A stretch of 20,119 nt of DNA from a virus: positions 1-20,119 of the IMG/VR virus record IMGVR_UViG_3300010885_064439. One strand, written 5' to 3'. The notes under the pieces are model-generated. The model was given only the letters and a program-made list of their open reading frames with translations, had not been told where the DNA came from and did not search any database. Shown in pieces: positions 12,853 through 20,119 of the stretch. A program made the position numbers and the translations under genes. Every line of letters begins with the position of its first letter. The stretch's first letter is position 1.

Positions 12853-15800
12853 ATGACAACGTATGCTTTAACAAGGATTCGTAACAACCAAGTATATAAT
12901 AGCGATATCTATGCTGATGCAAAAGTTGTAGCAAAGTCAATAAGTGGTGGTTTATTAAGCGATAATTTTACATATGTTGGTAATATGACCATTGGAAACC
13001 TAACGGTTAATGGTAATACAACCACTCTTGATACTACAAATCTTGTTATTGCTGATCCAATGTTTAGCATTAATCGTAATGCTACTGGTGCGCCTTCGTT
13101 TGATCTTGGTATTGTTATGGGTCGTGGTAGTGCTACAAACGTAGCATTTATCTGGGAAGAAAGTTCACAACAATTTCAATTACAATATACAACACAAAGC
13201 ACAAGTGCAACTACTTTTGGTGTAATTAATAATAGTGGTTATGCTAACTTGCAAGCATATGGTGGTAAATTTAATAATACCACAATTACAACAAGCACAG
13301 TAACAAATGATATTGTAGCAAATACCAAGATTTCTGGTGGAACAATTGATAATACTGCAATTGGTGCATTTAATCCTAATACTGGTGTTTTCACAACAGT
13401 TGTAACACAAAGCAATCTTTACAGTGGCGGTAATCTTGTTGTTGCAAGCTCAACTGGTTTAAGTGGCATAAGCACTACTGTTGGTGCATTAGTTGTCAGC
13501 GGTGGTGCTGCAATTGGTGACGGTTTAAATACAAGTGGAACCGCTCAATTTGGTGTTGGTAGCGCTAATTATGTACAAATAGTTGGAACTGGCGCAGGCG
13601 GATACGGTGTTATAAGAGCAGGTGGTGAAGCTACAAATGGTTTAATTATAGCTGGTGGTGGAACTGGTAATATTGTATTCAATGCCGCTGGTAGCGCAAC
13701 TGTTGATACTGCTACAAATTTTAAAGTTTACAATGCAGTTCAATCAGGCAATCCAAACTATTTGATAGTAAGTGGTGCAGCAGCAGGCAGTAGTCCTGTA
13801 TTAGCATCTGGTGGAACTGATACTAACAGCAGTATTAACATAAGTCCAAAAGGAACTGGTAATGTTCTTATTACATCCACAACTTCAGCAACTTCACAAA
13901 CAACTGGATCAACTGTTATCAAGGGTGGTCTTGGTGTTGCTGGCGACATTTATGGTAATATATTCAATGGAAGCACAGTTTATGCTGGCACGATTGGTAA
14001 TACTGGTGCTGTATTCAGTGGTGCTACAAGCACACTGACTGGTGCAAGTCAAGCAGCAAGTTTCACAACAAGTGGTGGTGGACAACATATTGGTTATATA
14101 ACTGGTGCTATTGGTGCAAACACACCTAATACTGGTGCATTTACGACAGTTACAACAAGCGGCGCTATTACTGCTCAAGGAACAATAAGTGCTCCATCTA
14201 TAAATGCTGGTACTATTGGTAACACTGGTGCCGCACTTACTGCATCAACTGCAACCCTAACAGGCACAGCAAACTCTTATGGCGCTGGTCAAGGTGCTCT
14301 CCAAATTACTGGTGGTTTCTATGCTGGTGGTGATTCTTATATTAACGGCAACTTATCAATAGCAGGTAATCTTACATCTATTGGATATAATGAACTTATC
14401 GCTAATGCTCCGCTGCTGTATCTATCAGTGGGTAGTATTTCAACTTATAACTATGAATTAGGTTTTTATAGTCACAAATATGATGCGGCGGTAGGTTATA
14501 ACCATACTGGTCTTGTAAGAAACCATCTTGATAATGCCTGGTATTTGTTTAGCAATATTCGTACAGAACCGACTAATACAGTTGATCTTGCAAACGCAAG
14601 CATAATTTACGACACATTAAAACTTGGCAATGTTATTGCTTTAAGTGGTAATGCTTCTACTTCTACTACAACGGGTGCTATTGTTGTAAGTGACGGTGGT
14701 GGTCTTGGTGTTGGTGGTAACATTTACGCTGCCGCAATTCAAAACACTCCAATTGGTAACGGAACTGCATCTACGGGTGCATTTACTACACTTACAACAA
14801 GCAGCACAATCACATCACAAGGAACTATCACTGGTGCTGGACAGATCATTGGTTATCTTACTGGTGCAATTGGTGCTAACGTTCCAAATACTGGCGTATT
14901 TACAAGTCTCGTAACTACAACAAGTGGTGGAAATGGCAATGTTTATATTGGCGGTAACCTAATTGTTACTGGAAACATTAATGCTATTACCGCAAATATT
15001 TATACACAAGGCGGTATATTCTATGGTGCCGCAACTACTGGATTTAATGCACTATATGCTGGTCAAACTGGTTACACGCCACTTGCACAAACACTTGTCC
15101 AAGTTAGTGGTAATTATAACGGCTTTGTTCAATTAAATCAACAGAATACAAATAACGGTTCAAGCGCAAGCACAGACTATATTGCAACAGCAAATAATGG
15201 TAGCGATCAAGACACTTATATTGATATGGGTATCAATAGTAGTGGTTATGTAAATGCTACATATGGGTTGCAAGCTGCAAATGATGGATATCTTTATGTT
15301 GCTGGTAATACAACGACAGGCGGTGGTAACCTTGTAGTTTCTACTACTACTGCAAACGATATTATATTCTCACTTGGTGGTATTGCCACTGCAAATGAGT
15401 TCGCTCGTATGAGAGCAAATACAAACAGTTTTGTTATTAGCAGCACAACTGCAAGCACAACTACTAACACGGGTGCAATGCAAGTTCGTGGTGGTGTTGG
15501 TATCACTGGTGATTTAAATGTTGGTGGTAATATTAATGGCACTACAGCAAAGAATGTTCCAACAATTTATGCAAGTAACATTTACCCATACGCTAATGCG
15601 GGTAATATTAATCTATACACTCAACTTAACACCAATCTAACGGTTAATAGCAATCAACTTGTTGCAAATCTTATTGTTCATGGTAATGGTGCAGCGGGTT
15701 ATCAAAATCTTCTTGTAACTAATGGCGCAACTGGACAAGTTGGTATTAAAATAAACCCAAGTAGTATGACTGGTAATGCCAGTTTTATTATTAACTCTAC

Positions 15801-16626
15801 CGACTCTATGCTTCTTCCAAAAGGAACAACTGGTCAACGCCCAAGTAATGCAACTGGTGGTATGATTCGTTATAATACTCTTACTAACCAACTTGAATTT
15901 TACAATGCGGGCACAGCAAGTTGGAGTGGAACGGGTTCTGTATTCACAATTATAAGTGATGACCAATTTACGGGTGATGGCACAACCACTAACTTTACAT
16001 TAAGTCAAAGTGGAACAACTAATTCAACTTTAGTTTTCATTAACGGTGTTTCACAGTTGCCATTATCTGCTTATACTGTAAGTGGAACAACACTTTCATT
16101 TACAGAAGCACCGCTTAATACAGATATTATTGATGCTCGTGTTGCTACAACAACAAGCACAGCTACATCACTTTCAGCAGGCACAAGTGCGTTTGAAATT
16201 ACAGACACTGGTGGTGCAACTGGTAATATCCATGGTTATGTAAATGGTAGTGAATATCGTTATATTGCAAATGCTGGTGTGGGTGGTAGTAACTATTTTG
16301 GTAATGGTTTAAGCACTCTTGCAAGCAATGTAAGCTGCACTGCAAATGTTCCAACTGTTATTGATTCATTTAGCACAACAGCATTCCGTGGTGTAAAATA
16401 TGTAGTTAGTGTTCAGGATTATAATAACTATAAATTCCAGATGGCTGAAGTTATAATGGTTATTGGTAATGCTAATGCAAGTATACAAACTTATGGTGTA
16501 GTAACTTCAGGCGGAAGTAGTTTCTGCAATTTCTATGCAAACGTAAGTGGAACAACAGCCAGACTTTATGCCAACAGCAGCGTGACAAGCGTTGCCAAGG
16601 TTCAACAAATTTATATACCATCATAA
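12853..16626 (+). CDS. Very large repetitive tail fibre-like virion protein
   Basis: This 1257-residue protein is the longest complete gene here. The N-terminus reads 'TTYALTRIRNNQVYNSDIYA', then 'GNLTVNGNTTTLDTTNLVIA' and 'GIVMGRG...AFIWEES' (about 46-110). A diverged second copy of this last module is at about 501-570 ('LGFYSHKYDAAVGYNH...AWYLFSNI'). The shaft has five 'TGA..V.GG.G..G(D/N)' units (from about 209, 350, 479, 605 and 871) and four 'IG...PNTG.FT(T/S)' units (from 169, 420, 633 and 673), as in many phage fibres. Near the C-terminus come the 'GMIRYNTLTNQLEFYN' segment (about 985-1025), 'FTGDGTTTNFTLS' (about 1038-1097) and the shared end domain (1171-1257). There is no S74 chaperone, so folding must rely on another domain or protein. 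Confidence 0.88.
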   Translation: MTTYALTRIRNNQVYNSDIYADAKVVAKSISGGLLSDNFTYVGNMTIGNLTVNGNTTTLDTTNLVIADPMFSINRNATGAPSFDLGIVMGRGSATNVAFIWEESSQQFQLQYTTQSTSATTFGVINNSGYANLQAYGGKFNNTTITTSTVTNDIVANTKISGGTIDNTAIGAFNPNTGVFTTVVTQSNLYSGGNLVVASSTGLSGISTTVGALVVSGGAAIGDGLNTSGTAQFGVGSANYVQIVGTGAGGYGVIRAGGEATNGLIIAGGGTGNIVFNAAGSATVDTATNFKVYNAVQSGNPNYLIVSGAAAGSSPVLASGGTDTNSSINISPKGTGNVLITSTTSATSQTTGSTVIKGGLGVAGDIYGNIFNGSTVYAGTIGNTGAVFSGATSTLTGASQAASFTTSGGGQHIGYITGAIGANTPNTGAFTTVTTSGAITAQGTISAPSINAGTIGNTGAALTASTATLTGTANSYGAGQGALQITGGFYAGGDSYINGNLSIAGNLTSIGYNELIANAPLLYLSVGSISTYNYELGFYSHKYDAAVGYNHTGLVRNHLDNAWYLFSNIRTEPTNTVDLANASIIYDTLKLGNVIALSGNASTSTTTGAIVVSDGGGLGVGGNIYAAAIQNTPIGNGTASTGAFTTLTTSSTITSQGTITGAGQIIGYLTGAIGANVPNTGVFTSLVTTTSGGNGNVYIGGNLIVTGNINAITANIYTQGGIFYGAATTGFNALYAGQTGYTPLAQTLVQVSGNYNGFVQLNQQNTNNGSSASTDYIATANNGSDQDTYIDMGINSSGYVNATYGLQAANDGYLYVAGNTTTGGGNLVVSTTTANDIIFSLGGIATANEFARMRANTNSFVISSTTASTTTNTGAMQVRGGVGITGDLNVGGNINGTTAKNVPTIYASNIYPYANAGNINLYTQLNTNLTVNSNQLVANLIVHGNGAAGYQNLLVTNGATGQVGIKINPSSMTGNASFIINSTDSMLLPKGTTGQRPSNATGGMIRYNTLTNQLEFYNAGTASWSGTGSVFTIISDDQFTGDGTTTNFTLSQSGTTNSTLVFINGVSQLPLSAYTVSGTTLSFTEAPLNTDIIDARVATTTSTATSLSAGTSAFEITDTGGATGNIHGYVNGSEYRYIANAGVGGSNYFGNGLSTLASNVSCTANVPTVIDSFSTTAFRGVKYVVSVQDYNNYKFQMAEVIMVIGNANASIQTYGVVTSGGSSFCNFYANVSGTTARLYANSSVTSVAKVQQIYIPS
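13477..15535 (+). repeat. Five diverged 'TGA..V.GG.G..G' units within the 12853 fibre
   Basis: The units start near 13477, 13900, 14287, 14665 and 15463, each about 20-25 codons long. One further unit lies in the S74 fibre at about 7859-7926. They are spaced irregularly and are conserved in protein rather than in DNA, so they are shaft modules and not a tandem DNA repeat. Confidence 0.6.
16363..16623 (+). repeat. Shared C-terminal domain, copy 2
   Basis: These 87 codons start 'DSFSTTAFRGVKYVVSVQD', continue with 'FQMAEVIMVI' and 'SIQTYGVV', and end 'QQIYIPS'. They are homologous to 6609-6866 at the end of another fibre gene. It is probably a common trimerisation or attachment end. Confidence 0.75.
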
Positions 16627-16650
16627 TAGCCAACGGGGAGATATGGAACT

Positions 16651-17214
16651 ATGGCTAATAGTTATTTTATAGTACACAATGGTCTGCAAGTAGGACCACT
16701 TACAATTGATGCGGTAACTGGTAACATTACTACTACTGGAACAATTACCAGTCAAAACACAACTGAAGTTTTTGGCAATGTTTATGCTGATAACTACTAT
16801 TTTTCTAATAGCCAATCAATTTCATCAGCATTTTCTGCACCTTATGATTTAGATGATATTAGTCCTTATACTGATAGTGTTACAAATACATTTAATTTAA
16901 CTTATAATCAAGCAAATGTTTCAGTTGCAAGCCCATGGAATCTTACTGTTGCGCTTAATGGATCACTACAATCTGCTTTCCAATATAATAATGAAGTTCT
17001 TTGGCAGAGTTTTATTTTAAGTGGTAGTAAAGGGTATACTGTAATAAACAATTATTGGCCAAATGGCTCTGTTCAAAGTGGACCACTGATTAAATTTGCT
17101 GATCCACTTCCAAGAGGCACTCAAGTTTTATTAAGGTCTTTGTCTGGAAGTTATATTCAATCAGCAAAAATTTATCCATTCAAAGCAGTTGATATTGTTC
17201 TTGGCGCAGACTAA
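16651..17214 (+). CDS. Small fibre-like virion protein
   Basis: This is a 187-residue protein. The N-terminus 'YFIVHNGLQVGPLTIDAVTG' leads into 'NITTTGTITSQ' and 'VYADNYYFS'. The C-terminal two thirds look like a distant copy of the 'FTGDG' module: 'VTNTFNLTYN', 'NLTVALNGSLQSA', 'GYTVINN', 'LIKFADPLPRGTQVLLRSL'. It ends 'AVDIVLGAD'. GGGGAG (16635-16640) lies 10 bases before the chosen ATG; an upstream ATG at 16643 is out of frame. It sits 24 bases after the giant fibre gene with no promoter between, so it is probably co-expressed and may act as a partner or cap of that fibre. Confidence 0.82.
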   Translation: MANSYFIVHNGLQVGPLTIDAVTGNITTTGTITSQNTTEVFGNVYADNYYFSNSQSISSAFSAPYDLDDISPYTDSVTNTFNLTYNQANVSVASPWNLTVALNGSLQSAFQYNNEVLWQSFILSGSKGYTVINNYWPNGSVQSGPLIKFADPLPRGTQVLLRSLSGSYIQSAKIYPFKAVDIVLGAD

Positions 17215-17253
17215 AGCAATATAAGCAAAATGATAATGAATTTAACCAAGCTA

Positions 17254-17261
17254 CATAAATA
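17254..17261 (+). promoter_or_regulatory. T4-type late promoter box (CATAAATA)
   Basis: CATAAATA lies in the 69-base gap after 17214, 22 bases before the ATG at 17284. An AAGAGGA ribosome site (17271-17277) is in between. No terminator hairpin is visible in this gap. Confidence 0.75.
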
Positions 17262-17283
17262 CATTTAAACAAGAGGACATACG

Positions 17284-20119
17284 ATGTCAAGAACAGTTAT
17301 TTTAGACCAATATTACACATTTACACCATCTACACGCACTATTGTAATTAATAAGAATATTCCACGTGAACGTATTATTATTATTACAAACGTAACGACT
17401 AACACTGTCATTTATAACTTTAGTGATAATAGTTTAACTGCCACCGCTTATACAATTACTTCTGACAGCACTGGTCAAAATAACTATACAACGATTACTC
17501 TTAACTACAACACAGTTGCAATGAGTTCAACTGACAAGTTGCAGATTATCACTGATGAATATGAACAAAAGTTTACACCAAGTGAAATAAACACTGACCC
17601 TGTAAACAAGTTTAGAACATCACAACCACAAGCATTGATCGATACCGACTTTGAATATGGCGCACAGTCAACCAAGTGGGAATCACTTTCTCTTATTAAC
17701 AATCGTCCTTTTGCATATAACAACCCATACAATACACAAGCATACACTGATATTAGTGCTGTTGCTGGTAGCAGAACAATTACAGTTTCTACTACTACAC
17801 CACCAGCATTGGGCAGTGTTGTATTCGTTCAAGATACTATTTTTTCAGGTGCCGATGGTCTTTATGTCGTTGATTCGGTTTCTGCTAATACAAACTTTAC
17901 TTACACAGGTAAATTTACATACACAGGCACAACTGGCAGTATTAACAACAGTGGTGTTACTGTTATCTATAGCGGTAAACAGTTTGCAAACGCACAAATA
18001 CAATTGTCAAACATCAACCAAGTAAGCAGCAACTTATTGGTTGTAACTACTGTTGTTCCTCATGGTTTAAGTTTAGGTAACGAAATTGCTATTACTGGTG
18101 CAAATGCTACAACTCCACCAAATGGTAGTTGGACTGTAACAACAGTTCCTAATGCTACTGCATTTACAACTTATGTTGGCAGTGCGCCAGGTAGTTATAT
18201 TAACACAAGTAACACATTGGTTATTAATACAACTGCTAATAGCAGTGTTGCTACTTGCACTAACACTTCAAACGTGTATGTTGGACAATATATTCAGCCA
18301 ACAACTGGTATTCCTTTTGGAACATATATTACTGCAACATCAGTTAATGCTAACATAACATTAAGTCAGCCAGCTAACGCAACTGCAAGTAGTGCTACAG
18401 TGACTGTTACTGCTAATATGTTTATGCGTCCACCAGGTCAAACAGTTCACCGTGCTTTCGATGGTGGTGTTCAGTTCAGCACAAACGCACAAAGCCATAA
18501 CCAACAATATGTTCGTCAAACTCGTCGTTATTTCCGTTACCAAAGTGGTAAGGGTATTCAGATGAGCACTGGTACTATTTTTAAACCAAACTTTAACGTT
18601 GATCAGCTTACTGCAAGTGCATTAACTGCTGGTAGCACAGTTACTGTTGTTACAAAACAAGCACATAACGTAAATCCAGGCGTTACAATCACAGTAACTG
18701 GTGCAAACGAAACTGGTTATAACGGTGCGTTTACCGTTACTGGTGTTAAAGATGCTTATACATTTACATACACACTTACAAATGCAGTGACTGCAACAAC
18801 AGCAAGCGGACCAACAGTAGTAAGTGTTACTGGTTGGTATAATGCAAGTGTGCGCACAGGTATGTTTGATAGTCAAAATGGTATTTTCTTTGAATTTGAT
18901 GGTCAAACACTATATGCAGTTCGCCGTAGCAGCACACAACAAATCAGTGGTTTTGTTAGCGTCAACGCAGGTAGCAGCACTGTTACTGGTCAAACAGTAA
19001 ATGGCGTAAGCACACTATTCAGCAAGCAATTAATACCAAATGATTTCATCGTTATTAAGGGTATGAGTTATCGTGTTGTAAACATTGCAAGTGATACAAG
19101 TTTGACTATCTCACCAGCATTTCGTGGAACAGCAAACCTAACTAATGCTATCGTAAGTAAGACTATTGATCTTAAGATTCCACAAAGTTTATGGAATATT
19201 GATCGTTGCGATGGAACTGGACCAACTGGATATAATATCAATCTTGCTAAAATGCAAATGTTCTATTTGGATTATAGCTGGTATGGTGCAGGTTTTATTC
19301 GTTGGGGCTTCCGCACATCAGATGGTAACGTATACTATTGCCATAAACTTGCGAACAACAATTATAACTATGAAGCATATATGCGCAGTGGTAACTTGCC
19401 AGGCCGTTATGAAACACATACTTTTGCAAAGTATGGTATTTTAACACAAAGCGCAGCGAGTGGCGATAACGTAATATATATCAGTGATTGGGCTGGTTGG
19501 CCAACAAGTGGTACTGCTGTTATCAGAAATGCAACTCAACAAGAATATGTAAACTATACTGGTGTATCTCAAGCAGCAACACTTACAGGCACGCTAACTT
19601 ATGGTAGTAGCACCGTTACTATGACAAATACAAGCGGTGTTTCTACTGGACAATACGTGATTGGAACTGGTATTCCAAGTGGCACATATGTTATAAGTGT
19701 TACTACAAATACTAACATTGTATTAAGCACAAGTGTAGTAGCAAATGGGTCACAAACACTTTACTTTGGACCATCACTAACTGGTGTAACTCGTGCACAA
19801 GCAGGCGGCGCACTATCATTCACGCTTTCTACAACAAGTAACGTTATCACAGGTGCAAGCACAAGCGGTGTTCAAATTGGACAATATCTAACTGGTGTTG
19901 GTATTCCACAGGGCACATATGTTGTGAGTTTTGTTGCCAATACAAGTGTTACATTAAGTCAGTATCCAACCTCAAGTGGTGCACAGACTATAACATTTAA
20001 CCCAATGGGTATGAGTAGTGGTCAAACTTGGACTTATAGTGCAACTGCGCCTATTGCAGTTGAAGCACATAGTCCATCATTTGCACCAACCATCAGTCAC
20101 TGGGGAACCAGCGTGATTA
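17284..20119 (+). CDS. Very large virion structural protein, 3' end outside the window
   Basis: The frame is open from ATG 17284 to the window edge, giving 945 complete codons. The N-terminus reads 'SRTVILDQYYTFTPSTRTIV'. From residue 392, 'FDGGVQFSTNAQSHNQQYVR' and 'FRYQSGKGIQMSTGT' begin a block that I recognise as strongly conserved in a large T4-like cyanophage virion protein. It continues with 'MFDSQNGIFFEFDGQTLYAV', 'KGMSYRVVNI', 'RCDGTGPTGYNINL', 'YSWYGAGFIRWGFR' and 'YMRSGNLPGRYE'. Two modules with 'HGLSLGNEIAITGAN' and 'HNVNPGVTITVTGAN' lie at about 250-299 and 452-504. Three 'GQY..G.GIP.GTYV' modules are also present. A baseplate or tail-fibre-base role is plausible. The start is set by AAGAGGA 6 bases upstream. 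Confidence 0.88.
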   Translation, partial: MSRTVILDQYYTFTPSTRTIVINKNIPRERIIIITNVTTNTVIYNFSDNSLTATAYTITSDSTGQNNYTTITLNYNTVAMSSTDKLQIITDEYEQKFTPSEINTDPVNKFRTSQPQALIDTDFEYGAQSTKWESLSLINNRPFAYNNPYNTQAYTDISAVAGSRTITVSTTTPPALGSVVFVQDTIFSGADGLYVVDSVSANTNFTYTGKFTYTGTTGSINNSGVTVIYSGKQFANAQIQLSNINQVSSNLLVVTTVVPHGLSLGNEIAITGANATTPPNGSWTVTTVPNATAFTTYVGSAPGSYINTSNTLVINTTANSSVATCTNTSNVYVGQYIQPTTGIPFGTYITATSVNANITLSQPANATASSATVTVTANMFMRPPGQTVHRAFDGGVQFSTNAQSHNQQYVRQTRRYFRYQSGKGIQMSTGTIFKPNFNVDQLTASALTAGSTVTVVTKQAHNVNPGVTITVTGANETGYNGAFTVTGVKDAYTFTYTLTNAVTATTASGPTVVSVTGWYNASVRTGMFDSQNGIFFEFDGQTLYAVRRSSTQQISGFVSVNAGSSTVTGQTVNGVSTLFSKQLIPNDFIVIKGMSYRVVNIASDTSLTISPAFRGTANLTNAIVSKTIDLKIPQSLWNIDRCDGTGPTGYNINLAKMQMFYLDYSWYGAGFIRWGFRTSDGNVYYCHKLANNNYNYEAYMRSGNLPGRYETHTFAKYGILTQSAASGDNVIYISDWAGWPTSGTAVIRNATQQEYVNYTGVSQAATLTGTLTYGSSTVTMTNTSGVSTGQYVIGTGIPSGTYVISVTTNTNIVLSTSVVANGSQTLYFGPSLTGVTRAQAGGALSFTLSTTSNVITGASTSGVQIGQYLTGVGIPQGTYVVSFVANTSVTLSQYPTSSGAQTITFNPMGMSSGQTWTYSATAPIAVEAHSPSFAPTISHWGTSVI
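18223..20001 (+). repeat. Three 'GQY(I/V/L)..G.GIP.GTY' modules in the 17284 protein
   Basis: The copies lie at about 18223-18411, 19582-19770 and 19810-20001, each about 63 codons. Each holds a Thr-rich strand, 'GQY', 'GIP.GTY' and a closing 'LS' strand. Copies 2 and 3 are nearly adjacent. Copy 1 is more diverged ('GQYIQPTTGIPFGTYI') and lies upstream of the conserved core. Confidence 0.65.

Noticed and set aside
13909-14178. Cys-rich minus-strand ORF, like others at 13180-13410 and 4474-4722
   Set aside because: The many ACA, GCA and ACT codons of the fibre genes read as Cys or Ser when reversed. There is no ribosome site, and each lies fully inside a convincing plus-strand gene.
12853-16626. 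Tandem DNA repeat or CRISPR-like array in the giant fibre gene
   Set aside because: The repeats are conserved in protein but diverged at synonymous sites. They are unevenly spaced, with no constant repeat/spacer length.
17651-18025. 124-residue Leu-rich plus-strand ORF resembling a membrane protein
   Set aside because: It lies in another frame of the long open gene from 17284, which has clear family motifs throughout. It has no ribosome site.

Overview
This window is a stretch of late structural genes from a large tailed bacteriophage, most likely a T4-like myovirus of an aquatic bacterium. The evidence is fourfold. All genes lie on the + strand and are tightly packed. The DNA is AT-rich. 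Six T4-type late-promoter boxes (TATAAATA or a close variant) lie in the gaps between genes. The proteins are Asn/Gly/Ser/Thr-rich beta-structured fibre-like polypeptides of the kind found in T4-like cyanophage and pelagiphage virions. The host cannot be fixed from the sequence. No integrase, tRNA, CRISPR array or insertion sequence was seen.

Layout by apparent transcription unit: (1) the tail end of an upstream gene (to 74). (2) A promoter at 94-101 and a single gene (166-822) closed by a strong intrinsic terminator (845-873). (3) A promoter at 889-896, then two tandem paralogues (916-1653, 1658-2398) and two small virion proteins (2409-2717, 2717-3121). (4) A promoter at 3128-3135, then two long fibre-like proteins (3154-5142, 5142-6869) joined by a TAATG overlap. 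(5) A promoter at 6886-6893, then a fibre ending in a self-cleaving S74 chaperone domain (6914-8776), glycine-rich adhesin-type genes (8779-9426, 9448-9801, 9803-10624), two unrecognised genes (10634-10996, 10993-11586) and a beta-ketoacyl-ACP synthase (11602-12804). (6) A promoter at 12826-12833, then a 1257-residue fibre (12853-16626) and a small companion (16651-17214). (7) A promoter at 17254-17261, then a very long virion protein that runs off the 3' edge (17284 onward).

Most products probably build the tail fibre/baseplate periphery and the receptor-binding tip. The same modules recur in several genes: a YNT 'RP..P..G.IRYNT' segment, an 'FTGDG...NG..Q' segment, an 86-87-residue C-terminal domain, an 'RG...W.WdE' segment and a 'GG.G..G' repeat. 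This suggests duplication and shuffling within the cluster.

The outlier is the complete FabF-like condensing enzyme with an intact Cys-His-His triad, placed inside the structural operon straight after the adhesin genes. It is a candidate auxiliary metabolic or virion-modifying gene and the most interesting item here. Second is a glycine-rich adhesin that looks split in two by a Pro/Gln/Thr-rich segment and a single in-frame stop.
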